This document shows positions 35,100-47,310 of a DNA stretch of 64,000 nt, one piece after another. Position 1 is the stretch's first letter, and every line of letters starts with the position of its first letter. Under the pieces are notes generated by a model. The model searched no databases. It had not been told where the DNA came from and was given only the letters and a program-made list of their open reading frames with translations. Origin of the DNA: Ehretia macrophylla (Eukaryota; Streptophyta; Magnoliopsida; Boraginales; Ehretiaceae); contig CM075773.1 of the NCBI GenBank assembly GCA_037974665.1, positions 64,448,763-64,512,762 of the forward strand, given 5' to 3'. The position numbers and the translations under genes are program-made.

Positions 35100-37534
35100 A
35101 GATGAATAAGTAACTTAATTATTTAATGGGTTGCTTTTTTTTATTGTTCGGAATATGTTAAATAATCATTGCACCCAAAAATTTATCAATTAATAATCAA
35201 ATTTCACCAACTAAATTCTCATATTATCACTAAAAAAAAATGTTAAATGGGAAAAGGAAACTACCTCCAAGATTCTAACTGAAGCTATCTTGACGTACTT
35301 GATGTCATTACCAGGTCAATGCCAATTTTTCCCCATCTCTTGCTGGTGGAAGTGGACTATATTTTTATGAAATAATCTATGATGGCATCATTGCATGAAA
35401 AGGAACTTAATTTACTATAGTAGCAGTACCTATGACTCTCATTTCTCATTTTTCCTTCTTTTTAATTTGTTTGCCTTTATATTTTTAAACTCTTGCACAT
35501 TAAAAGCCAAAAAGATTCTACAGTTTAGCAAACGAGTGCTAGAAGGTTGGAACATAACCAAGTAACTAATTAAATCCTTTTAAATCCGACCATATTTTTT
35601 TAAGTATCGGAACTATCCTCTGAAATAAATTATGTTTTATTTTCTTCTTCAATTATAAGTTTTATTACCAAAGAGATAAGTCAGACAAATTTTACCTTAA
35701 CAGTAACGAAATAGAATATATATATATATATATAAGATACAATGTACTACTATTTCATGAGATTTGTTATCTCAAAATAAATTTAATGCGATCTTGCATG
35801 AAGTGACTTCCTAATTATCAAAAAATAAAACAGAAAAATGAAAGTACCCTAGAAATTAAAAAGTAAGTTTTAAATCTATTGGATTTCGCCAAGGGCTTGC
35901 AAACTAGGTGCCATGGTCAAGTACTCACACACAAATGTAAAAGAAAAGAAAATTAGAGTAATGTAACTGCTTTCAAAATTAATTCAGGGGCGGATGAAAC
36001 TTAGAGCAAGTAAGAGCAGCCTTCACCAATTTTATAGAATTTTTTAAATATCTATATATTTCCAATTCGAAAACTTAATTAATCTTTATTAAGATTATAT
36101 ATATTTATATAATTATTAAATCATGTATTATAACTCTCATTATAAATAATTCTAAATCGGCCTCTCTTCAAAAAGACTCACAAAAAGACATAACGTAAGG
36201 GTTTTTTTTTTTTTTTTTTTTTTTTTTACGATGAGGAACTGACTTTAGACATGTTCATTATGGTTCTATCCCAATGCTATAATTCCCATAGTATAGCAGC
36301 ACATCCCAGTGCATCCTCTTGATCAAAGGCCAAAGTCGATCCACATACATGTCTTGCTTTTACTGTTATATCTGATGTTACTCTACGTACTGCTTGACAA
36401 GATAATATTTGTAACTAAGGAAAGTGTTTAAGTTCAAATTTAAAATCTTTGATTACAATAAGTCTAATAAATCAGTCACCTGATCACTTTACGCATCCAC
36501 CCTTTGGAACAAAATGGGGTCATTTTGTTCCTCCAAATATTCCATCCCGTGATGACTAAGTCATCGCCTGGTCGTTTTTGGTGATCTCCATTTCAATATT
36601 ACTCAGCTGATGTTCTTCACAACAGCCATCAAAGCTTTGAAGTCTTAGCCATATATGGCTTTAGTTTGAGGAAATTTGGTTAAAAAACCAGTAATGGCAG
36701 ACCAATCTTAGTCGGCATTTGATTTTTAACATTTCTATGTAGTCAAATATAGCACAAAAACCGCGTGTTTTCAACTGCACACTTCCACTACTTCTATAAT
36801 GCACTAAATTTTCATATGTAGGTCATAGTGCGTATTAAAATTCTTCTAATCATACTTTGACCATCTACAGTCTAATAGTATATATTACTGATCTTTTTTC
36901 TTTTTATAACAGAGACGATTCTGAAAAAATCTTTGTAACTGATATTTGAGTTCACACAAGAAGTACGATTTAAGTTAATTAAATATAAAATTTATTAAAA
37001 TTAATTTATTCAAACTCAAGACGTGAACAAATTTTCGGTTCAAACTCTAAATTAATGTATACTATCTTCTTTGATGGATAACCTCTCTCAATCTGAAAAA
37101 AGTGATTTCCACTGACCAAAGTTCCATTAAAATGTCCCACATAATATATGGTGCAACTATTGATACATGGTGCATAATACGCGATAATATAGATGCGTTT
37201 TGCATTTCTAATTTCACACTACTTTCTTTAAGATAGTGAAGTACTTTTAAAAGTAAAAATATAAGCACTTTTTTTCTTCTTCATTTTATTTTATTTTATT
37301 GGTGAAATAGTTATGGGCATGCTCATTGATATCAACCCTTGGTGGATGGATACTATGTTCTAGACCAAGAAAGTTGTGAGTTGATCTCTTTGTTGGAAAA
37401 AATGAAGTCAAAAGCCAATAGAATCTTGAATATGGAGCTTAGCAGGTCAGGGATTAGTGGGAGACCAGCATTCCTTTTGCCTTCCCAGCTAGCCAGCTAA
37501 ACACGTCGAATTACATGATATCTTCAACCTCAAG
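35100..37534. other. Intergenic, no gene recognised
   Basis: AT-rich with TA and T tracts (35718-35733, 36200-36227). Part of about 36950-37050 resembles 54540-54660 (shared AAAATTTATTAAAATTAAT), suggesting an old dispersed repeat. No coding sequence is supported. Confidence 0.4.
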
Positions 37535-37543
37535 ATGAATAAA

Positions 37544-38466
37544 GGATAAATAGCAACACAACCCCTATATTTTATTAAAAGTGTACAGAACTTTTTTGTA
37601 GTTTTAAAAGTGTATTAGAAGTCCTCGTAATTTTAAAAATGTAGCACCACAGTCCGCTCCTTTAAAAAAACTGTTACTTTTAATGGAGAGTGCGTTATAC
37701 ACGCGTTTGGTGTGATTTTTCATATTTTTAGGCTTAAATTATTACTTAATTGGACAAAAAATGCCCTTATATATAATTTTTTTTTCTTTTCTTTTTCTCC
37801 CAGTGCAATTTTTACAAAATAAAATAAAATAAAAAATAAAAATACATCTTCTTCCTCAAACCACCGTCCCCCCACCCCTCCCCCCCTCACCCACACCCAT
37901 CGTAACCCCCTACCCCACCGTCACACCAACCACCTACCCCGTCAACCCCTCTATCCCCGTCACCCCACCGTTACCACCCCCCTCCCCTCCCACCCACCCC
38001 CACCCCTACCCCAAAACTTGCAAATTTTATTTTTATATATATATATATATATAAACATGTATAAATTATAAATATCCATGGGTATATATATGTACACACG
38101 TGTGTGTATATTATATATATATATATGTGTGTGTGTGTGTATGTGTGTGTGTTTGTGTGTGTCAGTGTGTGTCTCTGTGTGTGTGTGTGTGTGTGTCTAT
38201 GTGTATGTGTGTGTGTGTGTGTCTGTAAACAAAAAAGAAAAGGAAAAGAGAAAAAAATAAAAATTGAAGGACATTTAAGTCTTTTTATATAATTCAGTTA
38301 AATTTGTTGACGGAAAATTAGAGAGGGGTGAGTGTGCACGGTTTTAAGACCACAGGGGGTTCCGGTGCACTTTTAAAAGCACAGGGGGTTCCGGTGCACT
38401 TTTGAAACCACAGGGGGGTCCTATGCATTTTTGCTAAAATATAGGGGGTTGTGGTGCTAGTTACCC
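37544..38466. mobile_element. Foldback (Mutator-like) element with 9-bp TSD and C-rich core
   Basis: Perfect direct repeats ATGAATAAA (37535-37543 and 38467-38475). It opens GGATAAATAGCAACACAACC and closes with the inverse, CTAGTTACCC. The right arm shows the arm-building unit twice in tandem (CAGGGGGTTCCGGTGCACTT at about 38354 and 38382). The core is a C-rich tract (about 37862-38015) followed by TA and a long TG repeat (about 38128-38222). ORFs across the TG repeat are artefacts. Confidence 0.92.
38128..38222. repeat. TG dinucleotide microsatellite
   Basis: Interrupted TG repeat inside the foldback element; likely length-polymorphic. Confidence 0.9.
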
Positions 38467-38475
38467 ATGAATAAA

Positions 38476-39082
38476 TAAACAAGGAGAGGGATAACCATAT
38501 AAATTGTCTTTAAATATTGGATAAAATGATCGTTTAATGACTTTTTATAACTAAAAGTTTTAATTTTAAAGTTATGTTATCTAATCATACATATTGTTTT
38601 GTCCTTGATTATTTTGAAGCGTGGGTTTAGAGCGAACGCTTATTGTATTATGGGGTTTATAGTCTTACAATGAATTTAATGACAAAATCTGCCTTTAGGA
38701 TAAGTCGAATTCTAATCTTACAGATCCTCTATCAATGTTTGAAGAAACGAAAATAGAGCAAAATGCCTTTATTTGTATACTTCATAAGAAAATGCCAAGA
38801 TTCGAGTACTTGTTTCTGCATAATACAAATATATATACCAGAATATTTTATTTGTAAAGATGGAGAAAGAGAAGTTAAAAGTTTTCGATTTAAGGAAAAC
38901 GAATTAGATTCAAGACCCATTTATAGGCATAAAACACCTCTCATAATAGTTGCAAGTCTTATACAATCCTATGAAAATGTACCTATCCAATTAAACACGT
39001 ATGTCTAGCTTGATCGGTATGTTGGTTACTCGAAGGGAAATGTTGCACATACCATTAGAAGTGGTCCAAAACATTTCACAAA
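38476..39082. other. Intergenic, no gene
   Basis: About 600 bp between two foldback elements. Contains ORFs of about 60-80 residues on both strands without domains. Confidence 0.4.
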
Positions 39083-39092
39083 GTTTAATTTA

Positions 39093-39490
39093 GGGAAAAA
39101 ATCATTTTAGTCCTTAAGTAATATATTAAATCCTAAATAGGTCCTTGTGTATTTGAAAAACTCTTCACAAGTCCTTTACATTTAAAAAACTCTTCACAAT
39201 TCCATTTTTGCCCTTAGTGGATGCTGACATGGACAAGCATGGCTTTATTTTTCTTGCCTCTTGCAAGAATATGGCTGGAACTTAAAGAAAAAATAAAAAA
39301 TATTGATAAACATTATATATATATATTTTTTGGTTATGCTGAATTTTTATTGCTTTAACGAGATTCCATTTTTTTCGACCAAAAAAAAAAAAAAAAAAAA
39401 AACGAGATTTCAGTTTTGTTAGTTTTGAAATGCTGAATTTTTATTGCCTCATGCAACGATATAATGGGAATTGGGTATTTGTTAAACCAA

Positions 39491-39524
<34 letters not shown>

Positions 39525-39973
39525 ATGGTTTTTTTCCAGGCATTTTTTTGGTTAAAAAATATTTTTTGCAAATAAATTTTTTAACCAAAAAATATTTTTT
39601 AACCAAAAAAAAAGCCTGGGAAAAAAACCAATATATCGTTGCATGAGGCAATAAAAATTCAGCATTTCAAAACTAACAAAACTGGGATCTCGTTTTTTTT
39701 TTTTTTTTTTTTTGGTAAAAAAAAATGGAATCTCGTTGAAGTAATAAAAATTCAGCATGACCAAAAAAAATATATATATAATGTTTATCAATATTTTTTA
39801 TTTTTTTCTTTAAGTTCCTGTCATATTCTTGCAAGAGGCAAGAATAATATAGTCATGCTTGTCCATGTCAGCATCCACTAAGGGCAAAAATGGAATTGTG
39901 AAGGGTTTTTTAAATACACAATGACCTATTTGGGACTTAATATATTACTCAAGGACTAAAATGGTTTTTTCCC
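39093..39973. mobile_element. Near-perfect 881-bp foldback (giant hairpin)
   Basis: The element starts GGGAAAAAATCATTTTAGTC and ends in the inverse. Arms of about 420 bp are almost identical along their length (for example GCCTCTTGCAAGAATATG in both) and meet in an AT-rich centre. The flanks are GTTTAATTTA (39083-39092 and 39974-39983), a perfect 10-bp duplication. Transcription through it would give a long double-stranded RNA. Arm identity suggests a recent origin or gene conversion. No coding capacity. Confidence 0.9.
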
Positions 39974-39983
39974 GTTTAATTTA

Positions 39984-41001
39984 GGATAAATAGTACCATA
40001 ACTCCCTATAATTTTTTAAAAGTTTACAAGACCTCCCTATGTTTTCAAAAGTGTACCGGATTTCCTATGATTTAAAAAACATAACACTACAATCCTCTCC
40101 GTTAAAAAAAATCGTTACTTTTAATGCAATTGTTCATATTTTTTGACTTAAATTATTACTTGTTTTAACAAAAATGACCCTATATTATATACATGTTTTT
40201 TACTTTCATTTTCCTTTTCTTTTCACCAAAAAGAAGATTAAAGAAAATTTTTAAAAAATATTCATCTTCCTCACCCATCCCCTCACCTTACCCACCCCTA
40301 ACCCCATACCTACCCCCATCAGCCCATTTTAATCTCCGCTCCCCCCCTGCGCCCCCCTCCCTCCCTCCCTCCCTCAACCTCTACCCCCCATCAGCCCCTC
40401 TACGCCCCTACCTCTACCCACCCGTCAGCCCCCACTACCCCTACCACCCCCACCCATGATCAACCCCTTACCCCTCATCCCCACCCCTACCCTCATCTAC
40501 CCCCACCTCGTTAGCCCCCTATCTAACCCCACCCAACCCCTGTCAACCCCTACCCTTCCTTCCCCCTCCCCCTCCCCCCCCCCTCCCACCCTCACCTCTA
40601 TTAGCCCTCCACCCCCACCCGTCACCCCATCCCCCACCCCCACCCCCACCCCACCCCACCCCACCTTGTCAACAACCCCAACCCCACCCTTGCGATTTTT
40701 TTTTTGTGTATATAAATATGTATAAATAATAAATATACATGCATATATATACACGCGTGTGTGTATTTATATTGTGTATTTGTGTGTATGTGTATATATA
40801 AAAGGAGAAAAGAGAAAAAAAAGAGAGGGGTATTTAAGTCTTTTTTTATAATTTAGTTAACTTTGTTAATGGAAAGGTGGGAAGGGGGTGCATGCATGTG
40901 CTTATTTTTCATAAATACAGTGGGATTCAGTGCACTTTTAAAAATATATGGAGTTTTGTACACTTTTAATAAATTATAAGAGACTATAGTGTTATTTACC
41001 C
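39984..41001. mobile_element. Foldback (Mutator-like) element with 9-bp TSD and C-rich core
   Basis: Perfect 9-bp repeats TTTAATTTA (39975-39983 and 41002-41010). It starts GGATAAATAGTACCATAACT and ends GTTATTTACCC in inverse. A very C-rich core runs about 40262-40690, then a TA/TG repeat. Same family as 37544-38466 and 2644-3591. It inserted at the right-hand target duplication of the preceding foldback. Proline-rich ORFs here reflect the C tract, not a gene. Confidence 0.92.
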
Positions 41002-41010
41002 TTTAATTTA

Positions 41011-44000
41011 CTTGCATGGTTTGGGCTTATGAAGTGGTAATCAGCAAATCTGCCACTGTTATTATAGTTATACAAAAAAATGTTCATAAAGTTGTCGACA
41101 TATAGTAGTTTAATAAGGAAATTTTTTGCATGATTTCAAGAACCGAAGGGAGCACAATTTATAATGATTTGTTATCGATCTTCATGTAATCTAGTGATCA
41201 CTTTTGCCCAAGCCACAAGATATCATTAAGTACTTGAACAAGAAAACGTAACAGCATTAAAGGAAATAGATAAAAACATAATTATAGTATGAACCTCCAT
41301 TAAAACAAACAGGAGAATGATTCTGTTTATCATTCTAAAATTTTCTCTTCAGTCAAATTAGAAAAGTAATTGAAAAATGCAAAGTAAGTATATCTTGAGG
41401 GTAAGTGTTTAAAACGGCCTACTCGTAAGTCTCACTCCAAAGTAAGCAACCATTTTGAAGGATTTTCGTTTTGAAGAAAATTTTAAATCTATTTTTTTTT
41501 TTAGTGCATTCAGTAATGCACATTTGGTTACTAAATTTTGATTTTATTTTCTTTTCAGTGCATTCAGTAATGCACATTTCGTTACTAATTTTTATGTTCT
41601 TTTCATTTTACTGCTTTTATATTCCACGTTTCATCATGTTGATCTTATATTTTTCTGAGAATATATTTTTGAATAATTCTACAATTGCCATTAATATTGT
41701 CAACTCAAAGAGTAAGGATGCTCTCATTGTATTATTATGTTATGAGCGAGATTTAATAATTAAAAATTATTAATATTATTTTATTATAATTACAACATCA
41801 ATTTACAATTATTAAATTTTTTTTATAACTTAATAACGTTATTAGTGTATGCATTCACCATCTTAAATATATTCAAAACTACACATAAACATTTCACATC
41901 TTCAGAAGGCTGGCTAATATCATGTCAATTATATCGACAACCAAACTTCACCCAAACTAAAAAGCAAATAACTATAAATAAACTAATTGAAAAAAAAAAT
42001 GGAAAAGGTATGAGATGAAATAAATAGGTAACTAATTTAGACCCCACCACTGGCTCTTGTCCCCTTAATACCAAGCAAATGAGCAACTTCTTTACTATTT
42101 TTTAAAATTTAATTTAACAAAGGTTAACAAGAATGAATTTTGAGATATTTTGCATATAAAGTGAGAACTGTACTATTAGATCAAATGACAGTAGTATTTA
42201 TTTTTTTTTTTGAATAATGTAGAAATTTAATTGGTGAAATTTGACCATCGAATTATTCAATAGAACTTTACCATTAACTAGTAAACTCTTGGATATAACG
42301 ATAAGACATGTATATATGCATTAGGTCAATTAATAACAAAATTTCAGAATAGTAAAGAGTTTTAAATATATAATCTTGTATGAATAATTTTACATCTACT
42401 ATCGCTGTGTCATGTTCTTAGGAAATTTTCTTTTTAAATGGCTTAAAAAATAAGCAGCTCGGCACGTGTCCCGGCACTATGTCTGGCGTGATCCAGACGC
42501 GAGCGGGACCGTATCTTTTAGCGTGGAGGGTGGTCCCATGGTTTTGGGCCCGCACGCGTGAAACTTTATTTCGTGCTCCACACCAGCCGCCGATGAAAGC
42601 TGTGTGTGTTCATATATGCGCCCATTTCTTTTTCGTATTTCACCAACCAAAAGGTAATCTTTTCAGGCACGCGCTTGTCGAATTTATCTTTTGACACAAC
42701 ACTGTTTAATTTTCTTTTTTGTCTATGGATTATTTTTGACACCGTACCGTTTTATTTTCTGTTTTTGTCTGAATTTTCTTTGACATACACACTGTTAATT
42801 TTACTTTTGTTCTTTGAATCTTGCTGTTTTGTTTTTTTCTTCTTTTGTGGATTTGCTGAAAAGATTTGCATTATTATTGGGTAAAATAATTTGTTATCAA
42901 ATACATTGTGGGTAATAATCTTTTTAAGAGAAAATTAGGCTGAGAAGTGTGCATTGATGATTATACTAAAAAGAATCGAGCCTTGCGGGAGCAGGAGGCA
43001 TATCCAAAATGAACAAGGAATGGATAGTGGGTTTCACTATCAATTTGGAGTAACGACAAGTAATAGAGTTGAACAAATTACTATGTGGAAGAACCTGTGT
43101 ATAGCTAAGGACATAGATATTGAGCACATCAAGGTGGAAAAGTATTCCAATTCATTGCAAACTTGTCAAAAATTGTTACTCCAAGCACTAGAAGAGTGTG
43201 TTTCACGCTATTTTGAATATCACGTGATTTATATTTACCAAGAGATTAATCGATATATAATTGGTTTGTAAACTATGGACTTTCTTACCTATTGGGGTGC
43301 CATAGTATTGTATATCATCCATTACAGCTACATGAATCGATTATAAAGAATAATAAAAGGTGTGAAATATCTCTGAAGATGATTTGTTCGTAAATACGAC
43401 TTGACATCATCCAACATCTTCTAGTAAAATAGTTGCACTAATATTTTGTTAGGAAAAATGTTACTGTGGTCAAAAGATATTTTGTTAAAAATTATGAGTA
43501 TTTATTTTAAAATTAATTGGTAATACATGGAGTAATTCATAATCTTATAATTTTAAATTTATATTTTTTTATGTGAGATAAATATATATTAGAAAAAGGG
43601 AGTGATAGATGACACACACAGAGATTAGCTCTCGTTAAGGTTGAATTCCTATAAAGAATTTTCACAAGCTAGTTAGTGTTCAATAAGCTTTACTAATTAG
43701 CTTTACTAATTAAGATAGGCTGAATAATTAGATGGACAAAGAGCCTCCTCGAGGATGTTAAGTTAAACATAAAAAAACTAAATATTCCTACTCGTTTAAC
43801 AATTCTTTGTTTCTGACTATCGCAATATCTCTTTACTATTTCATGGTCGTTTCAAGATTTTGCCTCTTGATCACAGGCAACCTGATTGGTAATTAGGAAT
43901 AGTAATGAAGATAGGTTTTACGAGTTCATGTTCCCATGCCATGCCAAATGAGGTGCTATTGGAGCAGGAAACTAAATAGGAAATGGATTGGCAGGTAGAG

Positions 44001-44042
44001 ATCGATTTTCAATCTTTGCCCATATACGGGGGTTTGGGATAA
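41011..44042. other. Intergenic, no gene recognised
   Basis: Mostly AT-rich. A GC-rich island at about 42460-42600 contains the start of a 71-residue ORF (42479-42694) of no known family. An ORF at 42954-43271 has weak similarity in feel, but not in motifs, to LINE RNase H sequence. Neither is supported as a gene. Confidence 0.4.
41504..41600. repeat. 54-bp tandem duplication with hairpin motif
   Basis: GTGCATTCAGTAATGCAC, a 7-bp stem with a 4-nt loop, occurs at 41504 and again at 41558 with similar following sequence (ATTTNGTTACTAA). Confidence 0.75.
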
Positions 44043-44051
44043 GCATTTTTA

Positions 44052-44507
44052 GGGTGAAGTGTACCAGACCCTCTTATACTTTAATGAAAGTGCACAACGT
44101 CTTTTTATAGTTCAAACACTACCTGAACTAGTCCCTATATTTTTTAAAAGTGCACAACACCCCCTACAGTTATAAAATCCGTCATATTTAACGGATTTTG
44201 TAAAAAAGACGTAAATACCCTTATTTTTTTCTCTCTTTTGCCATTTCCTCTTTTATTTAGGCAAAAAAAAAATGGTAATTTGGTCAATTCATATAATTAT
44301 TTAATGAATAAATTCGTTAAAAATCAAAAAAAATCTCACTTAATGCGTGTGAAGTACACTCTCCGTTAAATTTAACGGATTTTTTAACGGTAGAAGGGTG
44401 TTATGCACTTTTGAAAAACTATAAGGACTAACTCAAGGGGTTTTTAAACTATAGAGGGGTGTTGTGCACTTTCGCTAAAGTACAAGGGGGTCTAATGCAC
44501 TTCACCC
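44052..44507. mobile_element. 456-bp foldback element with 9-bp TSD
   Basis: Starts GGGTGAAGTGTACCAGACCC and ends in the inverse CACTTCACCC. The flanks are GCATTTTTA (44043-44051) and GTATTTTTA (44508-44516), a 9-bp TSD with one C/T difference. The arms contain the family units AAAGTGCACAACACCCCCTA and CCGTTAAATTTAACGG. No coding capacity. Confidence 0.87.
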
Positions 44508-44805
44508 GTATTTTTATATATCACAGCATAAATTTTCTTCCATGCGATGCGGCACTTTTGCCACAAATTGAAAAGACAAGTGTATCAGTCAAAACTAGAC
44601 ACATGTTGCATGGGATCCACAAGTTATTAATGAGCTGGTTCAAATAAATAACAAAAAGACCATAATATCCTTTATAATGAGATAAAATTTATTACAATAA
44701 AACTGTCACAAGTACAAAATGATGAAATTAGGCAAGTAAATAAAAACAAAATATATATATATATATAATGACTTAAAAAAGCAACTTAGTAAAAACAAAA
44801 GTCTT

Positions 44806-45125
44806 GGGTTCTGTTTGTTTGCCATAAAATATTTTTTTAATTTTTCGGTGTTTGGGAACATAGAAAAATTAGTCAATTGAAAAATATTTTTTAGTCAAAA
44901 ATGGTGGCTATATTTTTTCAATTTTCTAGTGTTTGGTAACACCGAAAAATTAGTTAACTGAAAAATATTTTCCAGTAAAATATTACAGCTAGTACAAAGT
45001 TTGAAAAAATATTTTCATCTCCTTGGGGAGATAAAAATATTTTTCATTTTCCAAACAACATAAAATATTTTTCTCTGAAAATATTTTCTACAAGCAAATT
45101 ATTCTACGACAAACAAGCAAAGCCC
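44806..45125. mobile_element. GGCTCCG-family MITE (copy 3, shortened)
   Basis: Starts GGGTTCTGTTTGTTTGCC and ends GACAAACAAGCAAAGCCC, with AAAATATTTT-rich interior. It is about 150 bp shorter than copies 1 and 2. Confidence 0.7.
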
Positions 45126-46015
45126 AAATACCAGAAAATATTATACACTTCATTTATTATGTATTTACTTTTAAGGGCACATTTGTACTTGTGCATAAAC
45201 TGACATTTATTAATTAATAGCATATGATTTCAATGTATAAACTAAAATTAATAGAAAATCTACAGCTCGGATTCATGGGGCTGCCAACGCATGGAAGACG
45301 AACCCATCACAGCATAGTTGTCCTGTATATTAACTGGGAATAAATTCATGCTTTGGCGGCTTTAAAAAATTAGAAGATGTTTTTCTTTCTTCACAAGTAA
45401 TTTTTAAGCTTAATTGCTATATATAGTTGGAACTTGTTTTAAATACTTAAACCTTCGTTATTGTAAGGGTATATATGCTTTTTAAAAGAAATATAAATCT
45501 TAATTTGTAGTTTTTGTATTTGATCTCTTTTAACATCTATACTTTTCACTCAATTTTTATAATTTTAGTTTATACATTGAAATCATATGCTATTAATTAA
45601 TCTCTCAAGGATGATAAATAACTAACGTAATCCTTTGGGTGAATTCCATCCCAATAGGGATCCCAGGCAGGTCATGTGGGGGATAGAAGGGAAGGAGGTA
45701 GGTGCAGGATGAAACTTGGGCGACCTGGCCTCTTGGACGACAAGGAAGGGATAGTTAAGAATAAGATTAATTAATTTTAAATAATAGGGACTATTTTAAA
45801 TTATTTTTATAAATATTAAGGAGCAATATAATTTTTTTTTAAAATATTAATGACCAATTTAAAAAAATAGATAAACAATAGGAATTATATGCATAATTCA
45901 CAATTGAATTGTATTAGAAGTAAAAGAAGTAACCCTAGTCCAAGTTAATAGTCAATTTGTTCAGGTGAGATATTTGACTTATGAGAAGTCAAGATCAACC
46001 ACCAAATGTAATGAA
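45126..46015. other. Intergenic, contains a worn inverted repeat
   Basis: Phrases near 45210-45260 (GACATTTATTAATTAATAG) and 45570-45600 (CTATTAATTAATC) are inverse to each other, so another eroded foldback may lie here. No gene. Confidence 0.35.
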
Positions 46016-46460
46016 GGCTCCGTTTGTTTGTCGTGAAATAATTTGTTTGTGTAAAATATTTTCTTTGGAAAATAGTTTTTTGAAAAATAAAATATTTTAT
46101 AATGTTCAGTTTGTTTGCCATAAAATAACTTGTTGGGAGAAAATATTTTTCCGAAAAATAGATTACTGAAAAATATTTTCTGGTGTTTGGATATATCGTG
46201 AATTCCGTAAAATGTTTTCTTCTCCCAAAGTCCCATAAAACATTTTACAAAATTTTGTACTAACCGCAATTGTTAACCGGAAAATATTTTATGGTTGACT
46301 AATTTTACGGTGTTATTAAACACCGTAAAATTAAGAAAAAGCAATCGTAATTTTTTATCGTAAAATATTTTACAGTTGATTAATTTTCTGATGTTACCAA
46401 ATACCATAAAATCCAAAAAAAAATTTCCGAGAAAATATTTTATGGCAAACAAACACAGCC
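46016..46460. mobile_element. GGCTCCG-family MITE (copy 2)
   Basis: Starts GGCTCCGTTTGTTTGTCG and ends TATGGCAAACAAACACAGCC. It aligns with the 1808 copy over its full length, sharing phrases such as GTTGGGAGAAAATATTTTT. Confidence 0.8.
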
Positions 46461-47310
46461 GAAATAACTTAAATAGACACGAGAATAGAAATAGCTAACC
46501 CACATTTGTTCATGGATTTAAATCCTCTAATAACACTACTTGTATAATAATATTATTAAAAAAAAATCTTAAATATTCATTTTAAATATTAAACAAAATC
46601 AACCCACAATCTTCTTCTACTAATTATGATTAGGTAAAAACTTTCCAACGGGTCACACAGTTGAGACTCTACGCGTTAGTGGCAACTATCATAATTAGGT
46701 ACAAAATTATCCAGGGGCCACCTTAACTAATGCTTTGCACTTTAGTGAAAAGCAATAGTAATTACTCTTAAGAGTAAATCAAAAGTTTACACCTCATTAC
46801 TAGTAATATTCTCTAATTCTTTTCTCCTATTTTTTTTTTAATTTTTAAATAAGCATCCCAACTATAGAAAACAATTTTTTTTTTTACTCACAAGTATATA
46901 AACATTTTGCTCCCATTTTCTTGAATAATATTTTTTTTCTTTGTCATGCTATATAATGTTTTAAGCTGATCATGTGAGTTTTAGGATCTATTTAAAGATC
47001 ATGTATGAAAATCAATCAAATGAACATTACAAGGGTAGTCTCTCAATATTTAGCTTGAAAAGATAGGTACGTTGCTTAAAGTTTAAATGTGATTTTATTT
47101 ATAACTTCCTTCTGGCTGAGGGTACAGTTATATTTGTGAGTTTAGTTGGACTCAACTAATTCAAGTTGTCTAGGTTCCTACCTCACTGTCCATGGGCCAC
47201 AACTTCTAGGTTCTTTCCCCGCTACTAGATCACTCTAGTACTTCCTATACATATCCATTTTGTTGTATATATATACTTACACACACCCTTTCATATATAT
47301 ATATATATAT
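46461..47310. other. Intergenic, no gene
   Basis: AT-rich, no coding support; TA repeat at its right end (47292-47310), which is the target of the next element. Confidence 0.4.

Noticed and set aside
38078-38292. Two overlapping cysteine/valine-rich ORFs
   Set aside because: Translation of a TG dinucleotide repeat.
40193-40754. Proline-rich ORFs on plus strand and glycine/valine-rich ORF on minus strand
   Set aside because: Artefacts of the C-rich core of the 39984-41001 element; no codon bias or domains.
42479-42694. 71-residue ORF in a GC-rich island
   Set aside because: No recognisable family, no splice context, and the island is short; kept as intergenic.
42954-43271. 105-residue ORF considered as a LINE RNase H fragment
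   Set aside because: General resemblance only; none of the RNase H acidic motifs can be placed.
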